A stretch of DNA of 64,000 nt from Arthrobacter sp. PvP023 (GCF_017832975.1 NZ_JAFIBI010000001.1:4092001-4156000), one strand, 5' to 3'. Numbered from the stretch's first letter, positions 16,783-26,736 are shown. Program-made: numbers and translations. Notes: a model not told the origin generated them from the letters alone.

Positions 16783-17817
16783 CTAGCGGGCCACCTTCTG
16801 GGCCACGCGGACCGGAACGCCGGTTGCCAGCGATTCCTGGGCGGCGTCCGCAACGCGGGAAGCAGCCGCGGCGTCCTCCGGGGTGCACGGGTTCTCCCTG
16901 CGGCCCAGGATCAGCTCCACGAAGGCCGCCATCTCGGAGCGGTACGCCTGGTCGAAGCGTTCGGCGAAGGTCTTGTGCGGCTCCCCCGCGGGGAAGTGGA
17001 TGCCGGCTTCGGCCGATGCCATCGCCGCCTTGTCATCCAGCCCCACCATCAGCGAACGGCGGGAACCCTGGATTTCGAGCCGGACATCGTGGCCCGCCCC
17101 GTTGTACCGGGTGGCGGAGACTGTCCCGACCGTGCCGTCGTCGAACGTCACCAGCGCGAGCGCGGTGTCCACGTCCCCCACCCCGCCGATGGCCGGGTCG
17201 CCGTTATTGGAGCCCTTGGCGTACACCTCGACGATTTCCCGGCCGGTCAGCCAGCGCAGGATGTCGAAGTCATGGACGGAACAGTCCCGGAAGAGGCCGC
17301 CGGAGCTCGCCAGGAACTCCACCGGAGGGGGTGCCATGTCGCACGTGACGGCCCGCAGCGAGTGGATCCAGCCCAGCTCGCCGGTTTGGTAGGCGCGCCG
17401 GGCTTCCAGGTAGCCGGCGTCGAAGCGGCGCTGGTGCCCGATCTGCACCACACCCTTCCGGTCCCGGATGTAGTCCAGCACCGGCCGGGCGTCCGCCACG
17501 TTCAAGGCCACCGGTTTTTCGCAGAACACCGGGATGCCGGCATCCACACCTGCCTTGATCAGTTCCGGGTGGGTAGCCGTTCCGGTGGCAATGACCAGGC
17601 CGTCCAGCCCGGAGGACAGGAGTGCCTCCACCGAGGGAAGGAATTCGGCGCCGAGCCCGGCCGCGACGGTCCGCGCGTGCTCTTCCGCGACGTCGGTGAG
17701 CCGGAGTCTGACGTTGACGCCCTCCGGGTTCAGGCCCCCGTTCAGCGCGGCGATGTTGTTGGCGTGCATGACGCCGATCCGGCCTACTCCGACCAGGCCA
17801 AGAATGACGTCCTTCAT
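16783..17817 (-). CDS. Gfo/Idh/MocA dehydrogenase, inositol 2-dehydrogenase-like
   Basis: 344 residues. Residues 1-125 form a Rossmann fold (LVGVGRIGVMHANN), with the family dyad FCEKPVA and the substrate-side motif SVHDFDILRWL with His and Asp. This is the IolG/MI-dehydrogenase branch; the true substrate could be myo-, scyllo- or chiro-inositol or an inosose. The start overlaps the stop of the preceding dehydrogenase gene as ATGA (17814-17817). It is the last gene of the ABC-transporter operon. Confidence 0.85.
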   Translation of the reverse strand: MKDVILGLVGVGRIGVMHANNIAALNGGLNPEGVNVRLRLTDVAEEHARTVAAGLGAEFLPSVEALLSSGLDGLVIATGTATHPELIKAGVDAGIPVFCEKPVALNVADARPVLDYIRDRKGVVQIGHQRRFDAGYLEARRAYQTGELGWIHSLRAVTCDMAPPPVEFLASSGGLFRDCSVHDFDILRWLTGREIVEVYAKGSNNGDPAIGGVGDVDTALALVTFDDGTVGTVSATRYNGAGHDVRLEIQGSRRSLMVGLDDKAAMASAEAGIHFPAGEPHKTFAERFDQAYRSEMAAFVELILGRRENPCTPEDAAAASRVADAAQESLATGVPVRVAQKVAR

Positions 17818-18920
17818 GCTTTCTCCTCCGCATAATCGACCGGTGATGCTGCCACCGCCGCCGGGGCGCCCTGCTTGACTGATTCGATGCAGGCCAGCGC
17901 CATCGCGAGCGCACGCCTGGCGTCGGCGGCTCCCGGCGTGAGGGTAAAGGCGGACGACGACGGCGGCACGCCGTCGCGCTGTGCGCGCACCACGTCGGCG
18001 AAGTCGGCCAGTTCGTCCGTGTAGGCCTGCCGGAACAGTTCGACGTTGAGCCGCGGAGTGTCAGCGGACAGTCCCTCGGCGGTGTAGCGGCGGGCAGTGG
18101 TTTCCGTGGCACGGCCGGCCTGGACCATACCCTTGGAGCCGAAGACCTCCCCGCGGATGTCATACCCGTACAGTGCGCTGAAGTTTGCTTCCGCCACTGC
18201 AATGGCACCGTTGCTGTAGCGGATGGTCACCACTGCCGTGTCCAGGAAACCCTGGTCACGCAGTGCCGGCTCCACGAGGGCGTCGGCCACTGCGTAGACT
18301 TCCACGGGTTCGGCACCTTCGTTGAACCAGTTGAGGGTGTCGAAGTCGTGGATCAGGGTTTCGAGGAAGATGGTCCATGCCGGAACCCTGGCCGCGTTCG
18401 GAATGCTTCCGTTCCCGGGGTCCCGGGTCAGCGAGCGCATGAGCTGCGGCGTCCCGATCGTGCCGGCCGCAAGGTCCTTCTTGGCAGCCCGGAAATCGTC
18501 CGCGTACCGGCGGTTGAACCCGATCTGGAAGTGCACGCCGGCGGTTTCGACGGCCGCGAGTGCGGCATCAAGCTCTTCGATCCCCAGGCCGGCGGGCTTC
18601 TCGCAGAAAACGTGCTTTCCGGCCGCCGCCGCCTGTGCGATAAGGGAAGAATGGAAGCGGGCCGGGCTTGCGATGATGACTGCGTCAATTGCCGGGTCAG
18701 CCAGGACGTCCTCGGCGTTCGGAGACACTTTGGCTGTGCCCAGGGACCGGGCCAGCGCCTGGGCGGATTCAAGGTTCGGGTCGGCGATGGCCGCAAGGAC
18801 GGCGCCCGGCACGCGGCGGGCGATGCTCTCGGCATGGAACGCTCCCATCCAGCCGGAGCCGATGAGTCCGATCCGCACCGGGGCCGGGACTTCGTCGGGG
18901 TTTTGGGTGATGTAGGCCAA
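17814..18920 (-). CDS. Gfo/Idh/MocA dehydrogenase, second copy
   Basis: 368 residues from a TTG at 18920, which has AAAGGA 8 nt upstream; the open frame runs about 30 codons further 5' without a ribosome site. It has the Rossmann motif IGLIGSGWMGAFHAE, the FCEKPAG motif and IHDFDTLNWF. It is only distantly similar to its downstream neighbour, so the two probably act on different inositols or on successive ketone intermediates. It is in the ABC-transporter operon. Confidence 0.82.
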   Translation of the reverse strand: MAYITQNPDEVPAPVRIGLIGSGWMGAFHAESIARRVPGAVLAAIADPNLESAQALARSLGTAKVSPNAEDVLADPAIDAVIIASPARFHSSLIAQAAAAGKHVFCEKPAGLGIEELDAALAAVETAGVHFQIGFNRRYADDFRAAKKDLAAGTIGTPQLMRSLTRDPGNGSIPNAARVPAWTIFLETLIHDFDTLNWFNEGAEPVEVYAVADALVEPALRDQGFLDTAVVTIRYSNGAIAVAEANFSALYGYDIRGEVFGSKGMVQAGRATETTARRYTAEGLSADTPRLNVELFRQAYTDELADFADVVRAQRDGVPPSSSAFTLTPGAADARRALAMALACIESVKQGAPAAVAASPVDYAEEKA

Positions 18921-19039
18921 GGGGCCGGTCCTTTCGATGGATGTCACGGCTCGCGGAGCCGCCCGGGTCTTCACGGTGCCAACAGCACGGCGGAGCAGGG
19001 CCGGGCCCGGCACGGGCTGACCCTGCTCCTTCTGCGGCG

Positions 19040-19963
<924 letters not shown>

Positions 19964-19976
19964 TTCTCCGGCTCCT

Positions 19977-21026
19977 TTACTTGAGCTCTGCGCGGCGCTT
20001 GACGATGAGATTGACGATGGTGGCCAGCAGCAGCATCAGGCCCAGGAAGAACTTGAACCAGTCCGGGTTCCACTGCGCGTAGACGATGCCCTTGTTGGCC
20101 ATGCCGAAAATGAACGCGCCGATCGCGCCGCCGATCGCCGAGCCGTAGCCGCCGGTGAGGAGGCAACCACCGATCACCGCGGCAATGATGTAGAGGAACT
20201 CGTTGCCCACGCCTTCACCGGACTGTACGGTGTCGAAGGCGAAGAGGTTGTGCATACCCAGGATCCAGCCGCAGAAGCCCACGGCCATGAATAGGCCGAT
20301 CTTGGTGGCCTTGACCGGCACACCCACGGCGCGGGCCGCGTTCGCGTCGCCGCCGACGGCGAAGATCCAGTTCCCGACCCGCGTCCGCATCAGCACCCAG
20401 GTCGCCACCGCGACGAGGGCGAACCAGATGAACACGGTGATTTTGACGTCGACCCCGCCGATGGTCACCGAGGATGCGAACACCGCCCGGGCCGCGGCGA
20501 AGCCGTCCATGTTTGAGATGGAGGGTGAGGAGACCGAGCCGCCGATCAGGCGGGTCAGGCCCAGGTTCAGGCCGGTCAGCATCAGGAACGTGGCCAGGGT
20601 GACAATAAAGGAGGGCAGCTTGGTCTTCATCAGGATCCAGCCGTTGATGAAGCCGATGCCCAGGGACACCACCAAAGCCAGGACGACTCCGACCCAGACG
20701 TTCGTGCTGAAGTACCAGCTGAACAGCGATGCCGTCAGTGCCGAGGAGATCACGGCGACGCCGGTGGAGAGGTCGAACTCCCCGCCAATCATCAGCAAGG
20801 ACACCCCCACGGCCATGATCCCGATCGTGGAGGAGCCGTACAGGATGGTCGCCAACGCATTGGGCTGGGTAAACGTCGGGGAGACCAGTGCGAAGAAGAT
20901 GAACAGGACGATGGCGCCCACCAGGGCACCGACCTCGGGGCGTCCGAGGAGTTTCTGGAACGGACTGCGTTTGGCGACGCGCTCGTCGGGCGCCGCGGGC
21001 TTTGGCTTGGTCTGGGTGGCGGTCAT
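19977..21026 (-). CDS. Sugar/inositol ABC transporter, permease subunit
   Basis: 349 residues with around 10 hydrophobic helices of the BPD_transp_2 (RbsC/FrcC) family. The conserved segment SSTIGIMAVGVSLLMIGGEF marks the family. It lies between the binding-protein and ATPase genes in one leftward operon. Confidence 0.9.
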   Translation of the reverse strand: MTATQTKPKPAAPDERVAKRSPFQKLLGRPEVGALVGAIVLFIFFALVSPTFTQPNALATILYGSSTIGIMAVGVSLLMIGGEFDLSTGVAVISSALTASLFSWYFSTNVWVGVVLALVVSLGIGFINGWILMKTKLPSFIVTLATFLMLTGLNLGLTRLIGGSVSSPSISNMDGFAAARAVFASSVTIGGVDVKITVFIWFALVAVATWVLMRTRVGNWIFAVGGDANAARAVGVPVKATKIGLFMAVGFCGWILGMHNLFAFDTVQSGEGVGNEFLYIIAAVIGGCLLTGGYGSAIGGAIGAFIFGMANKGIVYAQWNPDWFKFFLGLMLLLATIVNLIVKRRAELK

Positions 21027-21078
21027 GATAATTCTCCTTGCTGCCGGGCCGGCATGAACCGGCCCGGCCAGCGGGCTG

Positions 21079-22074
21079 TTAACGGATGCCCTGCTGGGCG
21101 AACTTCAGGACATCGGCAGCATTTGATTTGTCGACGATAGCCGGGCCCGTCAGGACGGGCTGGCCTCCGCCGAGCTTGAATCCACCGCGCTTGTTCTGCC
21201 ACAGCGCATCAATCGCTCCGTAGCCCTGCAGCCACGGCTGCTGATCCACCGTGAACAGCACTGCTCCGTCGACGATCTTCTGGGCGAGATCCGCGTTCAG
21301 GTCGAAGCTTGCAACCTTGGCTGAGCTGCCGGCGTCAGTGACCGACTTGAGGAGTGTCAGCGTGATGGGAGCGCCGAGGCCGATGATGACGTCGGCGTCC
21401 TTGGAAGCCTGGAGCTTGGCGGTGGCGGTGGACTGGACAGAGGTCATGTCCTTGCCGTCAACGTAAAGGATCTCCGTTCCGGGCACCTTGGCCTTGACGC
21501 CGGCGCAGCGCGCTTCAAGTCCGACGTGGCCCTGCTCCTGGATCACGCAGACCGGGTGCTTGAATCCGTCCCCGGCCAGCTTGGTGCCCACGGCCTGACC
21601 GGCGAGCTGCTCGTTGGAGCCGAAGTGCGTGAACGCTCCCAGCTGCGCCGAGACACCCTCGCCGGCGTTGAGGCTCACAATCGGGATGCCCGCGTCGGCG
21701 GCCTTCTTCAGGACATCTTTGAGGGCTTCCGGTTTGGCGAGCGTGACCGCGATGCCGTCGACCTTCTGATCTATTGCCTGCTGGATGAGCTGAGCCTGAC
21801 GCCCGGCTTCGGGGTCGGACGTGTAGAGGAGTTCAACGTTGTCCTTCGCCGACGCTTCCTCGGCACCCTTGCGGACGATGTCCCAGAAGGTATCACCCGC
21901 GGCCGCGTGGGTGATGAGAGCCACCTTGATGCGGTCCGTGCTTGCGGCCTGGCCACCACCTGCGCCGCCACCCGTCTCGGCGGGCTTTCCGCCGGTGCTT
22001 GAACACGCGCTCAACGCCATCATCGGCACTACCGCCGCAACAAGGGCTGCCTTGCGCCAGGAAAAATTAGCCAC
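21079..22074 (-). CDS. Sugar/inositol ABC transporter, substrate-binding lipoprotein
   Basis: 331 residues from a GTG at 22074, with AAAGGAG 6 nt upstream. The N-terminus is a lipoprotein signal ending in the lipobox LSAC, followed by a Gly-rich linker. The rest is a periplasmic-binding-protein type I (ribose-like) fold (KVALITHAAAGDTFWDIV). With the two genes after it and the two inositol-type dehydrogenases, it probably imports an inositol; the TGTCCTGACA operator upstream supports this. Confidence 0.9.
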   Translation of the reverse strand: MANFSWRKAALVAAVVPMMALSACSSTGGKPAETGGGAGGGQAASTDRIKVALITHAAAGDTFWDIVRKGAEEASAKDNVELLYTSDPEAGRQAQLIQQAIDQKVDGIAVTLAKPEALKDVLKKAADAGIPIVSLNAGEGVSAQLGAFTHFGSNEQLAGQAVGTKLAGDGFKHPVCVIQEQGHVGLEARCAGVKAKVPGTEILYVDGKDMTSVQSTATAKLQASKDADVIIGLGAPITLTLLKSVTDAGSSAKVASFDLNADLAQKIVDGAVLFTVDQQPWLQGYGAIDALWQNKRGGFKLGGGQPVLTGPAIVDKSNAADVLKFAQQGIR

Positions 22075-22146
22075 CTGAATCTCCTTTGATCTCAGTTCCC
22101 GGGCTGCCACTCTGCAGCCGCCGGAGCACTGTCTACCTCGATCATG

Positions 22147-22160
22147 GTGATTGGGCTCAC
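22147..22160. promoter_or_regulatory. CRP/GlxR-like palindrome before the ABC operon
   Basis: GTGA-TTGGGC-TCAC has both half-sites of the CRP/GlxR consensus. It abuts the IolR-like site at 22159-22184, as expected where carbon catabolite control and substrate control meet. Confidence 0.45.
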
Positions 22161-22184
22161 TAATGTCAATAGTTTGTCCTGACA
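22159..22184. promoter_or_regulatory. IolR-like operator pair before the ABC operon
   Basis: TGTCCTGACA (22175-22184) is an intact copy of the regulon motif. A weaker copy ACTAATGTCA lies at 22159-22168, 16 nt away, the same spacing as in front of iolC. CTAATGTCA and TGACATTAG also form an outer inverted repeat. Confidence 0.6.
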
Positions 22185-22223
22185 TTAGGATGTTTTAACC
22201 TGAAATCACATTTGATGACATGG

Positions 22224-22261
22224 AAAAGCCGGGGGTGGCGGGCAATGCCGTCACCCCCGGC
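22224..22261 (-). terminator. Terminator of the leftward MFS gene
   Basis: Read leftward, GCCGGGGGTG (22261-22252) pairs with CACCCCCGGC (22237-22228) and is followed by TTTTCC. It separates the MFS gene from the ABC operon promoter. Confidence 0.7.
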
Positions 22262-22322
22262 AATCCAATGTGAGAGCCCCAGGCCGCGCCGGTCAGGCGG
22301 CGGCGGGGGTCACCGTGGATGC

Positions 22323-23546
22323 CTACACGCCGACGGGCGCCCCGGCAGCAGCAGGCGCGGCGGCCGCCGTCGTACGATTTTGATCCTGCCGCCGGGCCTT
22401 CGCGGCGGCGAATGCCATCACGCCGAGGCCCAGAAGGGTGATCCCGGCACCGGCCCAGATCGGCGAGGTGTAGCCGAGGCCCGCTGTGATGGTGACGCCA
22501 CCCAGCCAGGCGCCAAGGGCGTTGCCGACGTTGAAGGCGCCGATGTTGGCGCCGGAGGCCAGGGTGGGGGCGCTATAGGCGTACTTCATGACGCGCATCT
22601 GGAGCCCCGGGACAGTGGCGAAGCCGAAGCCGCCCATGAGCACAATGGAGGCGATGGTGAGGGGCTGGCTGCCGGCGGTCAGGGCGAAGGCCACCAGAAT
22701 CACCACCAGCGCGGCGAGGACTACCAGCAGAGTGCCGTCCACGTTGCGATCCGCGGCCTTCCCACCCACGGTGTTACCGATGAACAGTCCGATGCCGAAG
22801 AGGATCAGGAGCCAGGGCACGGTGGACGCCGCGAAGCCGGTGACCTCGGTGAGGGTATAGGCGATGTAGGTGAAGGCGCCGAACATACCGCCGTAACCCA
22901 GGATGGTGACGAGGATGGACAGCCACACCTGGCCGGACCGGAAGGCGCGCAGCTCGCTGCGGAGCCCGCCGGAGGCAGCCTGGGCCGCGGCGCGCCCCTG
23001 GCCGGTCCGGGGCACCAGCGTCAGGATGCCCGCCAGGGCGAGGACACCAATCCCCGTGATGGCCCAGAAGGTGGAGCGCCACCCGGCGGCCTGGCCGAGC
23101 ATGGTGCCGAACGGGACACCAAGGACGTTCGCGGCCGTAAGACCGGTGAACATGATGGCGATGGCACCGGCCTTCTTGGTGGGCGCCACCATGTCCGCGG
23201 CCACCACCGCCCCAATGCCGAAGAACGCCCCATGGGCCAGGGCGGCCACAATCCGGCCGATCATCATCATGGAGTAGTCGGGGGCGATGGCGGAGACCAG
23301 GTTGCCGCCAATGAACAGCACCAGCAGGACGGCCAGGACCGGCTTGCGTTCGAAGCGTGTCACGGCCGCCGTGAGCAGCAGGGCGCCGACGACGACGGCG
23401 AGCGCATAGCCGGAGATCAGCCAGCCGGCCGTGGCCTCGCTGACGCTGAAGTCGGCGGCGACCTCGGGCAGCAGGCCCATGATTACGAACTCGGTGAGTC
23501 CGATACCGAACCCGCCGAGGGCTAGGGCTAACAGGCCAATGGGCAT
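22323..23546 (-). CDS. MFS transporter, AraJ/Cmx-type drug or sugar efflux
   Basis: 407 residues with 12 hydrophobic helices. The N-terminus (LTEFVIMGLLPEVAADFSVS) is that of the DHA1 branch including AraJ and chloramphenicol exporters. It is divergent from a MarR regulator with operator-like repeats between them, the usual layout for inducible efflux. The Ala-rich C-terminus is not conserved in the family. The substrate is unknown. Confidence 0.88.
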   Translation of the reverse strand: MPIGLLALALGGFGIGLTEFVIMGLLPEVAADFSVSEATAGWLISGYALAVVVGALLLTAAVTRFERKPVLAVLLVLFIGGNLVSAIAPDYSMMMIGRIVAALAHGAFFGIGAVVAADMVAPTKKAGAIAIMFTGLTAANVLGVPFGTMLGQAAGWRSTFWAITGIGVLALAGILTLVPRTGQGRAAAQAASGGLRSELRAFRSGQVWLSILVTILGYGGMFGAFTYIAYTLTEVTGFAASTVPWLLILFGIGLFIGNTVGGKAADRNVDGTLLVVLAALVVILVAFALTAGSQPLTIASIVLMGGFGFATVPGLQMRVMKYAYSAPTLASGANIGAFNVGNALGAWLGGVTITAGLGYTSPIWAGAGITLLGLGVMAFAAAKARRQDQNRTTAAAAPAAAGAPVGV

Positions 23547-23596
23547 GGCGGAGCTCCTTCAAAACTGTACGGAATGGGGTAGGGCGCGTAAGCTTA

Positions 23597-23652
23597 TAGT
23601 TGCAGACGCGTTATTTATTGTTGCACAAGCAGATACCACGCGCAAGCAACTA
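23597..23652. promoter_or_regulatory. Inverted repeats in the MFS/MarR divergent region
   Basis: TAGTTGC (23597-23603) is mirrored by GCAACTA (23646-23652), with a further TTGTTGCACAA between them. They are probable MarR binding sites that could control both divergent genes. Confidence 0.45.
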
Positions 23653-23710
23653 TTATTTGTTGTGCCCCGTTTCATATCCGTGGGGTACGCGATTCGAAGG
23701 GAAGTACACG

Positions 23711-24160
23711 ATGGGCATCAAGGACGACGCCGTTGAAGTCCGCGCGCAGGGGTGGCGGACCCTCGCGGCCCTGCACGGCCTGATCGAGTCGGAGCTGGAA
23801 CGCTCGCTCCAGGCCGAGGCCCAGCTGTCCGTGGTCGAGTACACAGTGCTCGACGCCCTGAGCCGGCAGGACGGTTGGCACATGCGCATGCAGCAGCTGG
23901 CCCGCGCCACCGCGCTGAGCGCCAGCGCCACCACGAGGCTGGTCAACAGGCTCGAGGACCGCGGCCTGCTCACGCGCATCCTCTGTGCGGATGACCGCCG
24001 CGGCATCTACACCGAACTGACAGAGAGCGGCATCAAGCTGCTGGACGAGGCGCGGCCCACCCACGACGCCACGCTGGAGCGGGCCCTTGCCGAGGCGCAG
24101 GAAATCCCCGAGCTTGCCCCGCTGGTTGACGCGCTGCCCAGGCTGCACGCGCACGCCTAG
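23711..24160 (+). CDS. MarR-family transcriptional regulator
   Basis: 149 residues. The winged helix is visible as MQQLARATALSASATTRLVNRLEDRGLLTR with the wing CADDRRGIYTELT. The ATG at 23711 follows AAGGGAAG; upstream codons extend the frame but add a non-conserved segment. It is divergent from the MFS exporter and probably represses it. Confidence 0.9.
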   Translation: MGIKDDAVEVRAQGWRTLAALHGLIESELERSLQAEAQLSVVEYTVLDALSRQDGWHMRMQQLARATALSASATTRLVNRLEDRGLLTRILCADDRRGIYTELTESGIKLLDEARPTHDATLERALAEAQEIPELAPLVDALPRLHAHA

Positions 24161-24194
24161 ACCCGCCCCAGCCATCGCCGTAGCTCCTCTTAAA

Positions 24195-24257
24195 GAGTTT
24201 TTGTCCAGATAATGCCCCTTTGAATCGTTCAAAGAGGCATTATCTGGACAAAAACTC
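24195..24257. repeat. 63-nt near-perfect palindrome, copy 1
   Basis: Two 30-nt arms around a TCG centre at 24226 are complementary except for one C/A pair (24217/24235). The outer arm contains GTTTTTGTCCAGATAA, shared with the palindrome at 26661. The T-run is at the 5' side and the A-run at the 3' side of the stem on both strands, the opposite of an intrinsic terminator. It sits between the convergent MarR and sugar-porter genes. Confidence 0.85.
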
Positions 24258-24270
24258 GATTTGGCTGTGG

Positions 24271-25737
24271 TTACTTGGCGACTCCGGCCAGGTCCTTGGC
24301 TGCGGCGTTCTTGAAGTAGTGCTCAAGGTCCTCAAGGCTCTTGTCCTTGGTCTCCGGAACTACCCGCTTCACCCACACGATGGCTGCCAGCTGGATGGCC
24401 ACGAAGATGAAGAACGTCGTTGAAACGCCGATCGAGGCCACCATCTGCGGGAAGAAGAATCCGATCAGGAAGTTGATCATCCACAGCACGAACACACAGA
24501 TGCCCATGCCGATGCCGCGCACATGCAGCGGGAAGATCTCGGACATGGTCAGCCATGTCACCGTGCCGATGCAGGACTGCATGGACGCCAGGAACGTCAC
24601 CATAAACAGCAGCACCAGATAGCCGCGGGCGATGCCTTCCGGGACCAGCATGGATATCAGGCCAATGGCCAGCAGCGAAGATGCCGTGCCGACCAGGCCC
24701 ACGATCAGCATGGACTTCCTGCGCACCTTCGTCATCAGGGACATGCCGACAATGACGGCGACCACGGAGGTGATGCCGTTGACCACGTTGGCAAGCAGGG
24801 CGCCCTGATCCCCGAAGCCGGAGCTGGAGAGGATCGAGGTGCCGTAGTACATGATGGCGTTGACGCCGCTGATCTGGTTGATGACCGCCATGCCCAGGCC
24901 CACCACGAAGATCCTGCGGATCCATGGCACGGTGAGGTCCCGGTACGTTCCGAGCTTGGATTGGTAGTCTTCCCGGGCGGCCTGCCGCACCTCATCGAAT
25001 TCCGTCGAGACATCGGCCGGTGCCCGGGTCTTGCGCAGCACCTCGAGAACGTCGCCGAAGCGTCCGGCCGAGGCCAGCCAGCGGGGGCTTTCGGGCAGCA
25101 CCAGCATTCCGAACCAGAGCACGACGGCGGGCAGCGTAGCAATGACCAGCATCCAGCGCCACACGTGGGACGCCTCGGGGAAGGCGTTGCCCAGGACAGC
25201 ATTGAACGTGAACGCCAGGAACTGTCCCGTGACGATCATGAGCTCATTCTGCGTGACGATCCGCCCGCGCTGGGCAGCCGGCGACATTTCCGCAAGGTAC
25301 ACGGGCACGATCACCGACGCCCCGCCCACCGCAAGGCCCAGGACTGTACGGGCTGCCACCAGCAGCTCGGTGGTGGGCGCCATGGAACAGGCGATCGTGG
25401 AGACGGCGAAGATGAGCGCCAGCGCCATGATGGTCCGGCGGCGGCCGAAACGGTCGGACAGCCGGCCGGCAGTGATTGCGCCGAAGGCCGCGCCGAACAG
25501 CAGGGTGGACGTGACCAGGCCTTCAGTCAGCGGCGTCAGCCCGAGGTCGCGCTGCATGAACGGCAGGGCACCGTTGATGACACCGGTGTCGTAGCCGAAG
25601 AGCAGGCCGCCGAACGTGGAGAACAGGGCCACCCGCCGCATAAACCCTTTGGGATTGGCGGCACCACTGGCGGGGCCGTCGGCTCCGGCCAGCGACCGGG
25701 TAGAAGTTCCGGGGAGCGTATTTTCCGTTTGCTTCAT
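24271..25737 (-). CDS. Sugar-porter MFS transporter, probable inositol importer
   Basis: 488 residues with 12 hydrophobic helices and the sugar-porter signatures RLSDRFGRRR, VPVYLAEMSP, PESPRWL and PETKDKSLEDLE. Among bacterial members, IolT-type inositol:proton symporters look like this. It is 10 nt downstream of iolH and is the last gene of the iol operon, so myo-inositol is the likely substrate. This would be a second uptake route beside the ABC transporter. Confidence 0.85.
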   Translation of the reverse strand: MKQTENTLPGTSTRSLAGADGPASGAANPKGFMRRVALFSTFGGLLFGYDTGVINGALPFMQRDLGLTPLTEGLVTSTLLFGAAFGAITAGRLSDRFGRRRTIMALALIFAVSTIACSMAPTTELLVAARTVLGLAVGGASVIVPVYLAEMSPAAQRGRIVTQNELMIVTGQFLAFTFNAVLGNAFPEASHVWRWMLVIATLPAVVLWFGMLVLPESPRWLASAGRFGDVLEVLRKTRAPADVSTEFDEVRQAAREDYQSKLGTYRDLTVPWIRRIFVVGLGMAVINQISGVNAIMYYGTSILSSSGFGDQGALLANVVNGITSVVAVIVGMSLMTKVRRKSMLIVGLVGTASSLLAIGLISMLVPEGIARGYLVLLFMVTFLASMQSCIGTVTWLTMSEIFPLHVRGIGMGICVFVLWMINFLIGFFFPQMVASIGVSTTFFIFVAIQLAAIVWVKRVVPETKDKSLEDLEHYFKNAAAKDLAGVAK

Positions 25738-25747
25738 AGGGCGGCCG

Positions 25748-26629
25748 CTAGCCTGCTTTGGCGATGTAGTTGTTCATCGCGTCCAGCTGGTAGCGGGAAA
25801 CCTCCGCGGCGTTCTCGTCTTCGGCGAAGACGCTGGATACCATCACGGTGTCTTCGCGGTCCAGGAAGCCGATTTCCTGCAGGCCGCCGAAGAATTCCTC
25901 CCAGTTGACGTCGCCGTCGCCAATTTTCAGGTGCTGGTGCACGCGGATCTGGTTGCCGGGCGGGTTGGTGATGTAGCGCAGGCCGTGCGAGGCATGGTGG
26001 TTCATGGTGTCTGCCACGTGGACCAGCCGGAGCTTGTCCCCCGCGGCGCGCATGATGTCCAACGGCGCGTTCTTCATGTGGAAGCTGTGCGAGGCCACGT
26101 AGACCAGGCCGATATTCTTGGAGTTCAGGCCGCGGATGACGCGGATGGCGGCCAGGCCTTCCTCCACGAAGTCGTCCGGGTGCGGATCGATCAGCAGGTC
26201 CAGGCCCTCGCGTTCGATGATGGGCAGCAGCTCCTCCATGGAGCGGTAGAAGGCGCGCTCTGATTCCTCGGCCTTCTCCGGGCGTCCGCTGAACTCGGTG
26301 TTGATGGTGCTGACGCCGAGGTCCACGGTGATCTGGATGACGCGCTTCCAGTAGCGGACGGCAGCTTCGCGGGCATCCTCGTCCGGCCCGGACCAGCGCA
26401 GGACGGGAAGCACTGAGGCGATCTCGACCCCCACATCCTGGCAGGCCTTGTTGAGCTTGCCCACCAGTTCGTCGTCGGCCTTGGGGTGGTTGTAGAACGG
26501 GATGAAGTCGGCGTGCGGGGTCATCTGCATGTACTTGTAGCCGAGGTCCGCCACCACGCGGGGAAATTCGAGCAAGGTGTGCGAATGGTGGAACGGCGTT
26601 GGATCAAGTGCGATTTTCACGGGGAACAC
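25748..26629 (-). CDS. iolH: TIM-barrel isomerase/epimerase-like protein, IolH type
   Basis: 293 residues of the xylose-isomerase-like TIM barrel (AP_endonuc_2) superfamily. Metal-site segments are present (NTEFSGRP, LLIDPHPDDF, HVADTMNHHASHGLRY, and IRVHQHLKIGDGDVNW). The last two resemble IolH of Bacillus and Corynebacterium inositol clusters. The exact reaction of IolH is not well defined. It lies between iolG and the sugar porter, separated from iolG by palindrome copy 2. Confidence 0.8.
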   Translation of the reverse strand: MFPVKIALDPTPFHHSHTLLEFPRVVADLGYKYMQMTPHADFIPFYNHPKADDELVGKLNKACQDVGVEIASVLPVLRWSGPDEDAREAAVRYWKRVIQITVDLGVSTINTEFSGRPEKAEESERAFYRSMEELLPIIEREGLDLLIDPHPDDFVEEGLAAIRVIRGLNSKNIGLVYVASHSFHMKNAPLDIMRAAGDKLRLVHVADTMNHHASHGLRYITNPPGNQIRVHQHLKIGDGDVNWEEFFGGLQEIGFLDREDTVMVSSVFAEDENAAEVSRYQLDAMNNYIAKAG

Positions 26630-26660
26630 TCCATTATGGGTGAGTCAGTTGTCGAACCGG

Positions 26661-26719
26661 GTTTTTGTCCAGATAACGCGCCCAAAAGGGCCTTGATGTC
26701 GCGCTATCTGGACAAAAAC
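26661..26719. repeat. Large palindrome, copy 2, inside the iol operon
   Basis: Arms 26661-26680 and 26700-26719 pair with one mismatch (26676/26704). The outer 15 nt, GTTTTTGTCCAGATA, are identical to copy 1. The 19-nt centre differs from copy 1 and includes a small GCCC-AAAA-GGGC hairpin. It lies between iolH and iolG. Confidence 0.85.
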
Positions 26720-26736
26720 TCCTGGGGCGAACGGGC

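Noticed and set aside
24195..24257. Reading the 63-nt palindrome as an ordinary bidirectional terminator
   Set aside because: T- and A-runs are on the wrong sides of the stem for intrinsic termination, and a related copy lies within an operon.
24195..26719. CRISPR-like or insertion-sequence signal
   Set aside because: Only two palindromic copies with different centres, no regular spacers, no transposase gene and no target duplication seen.
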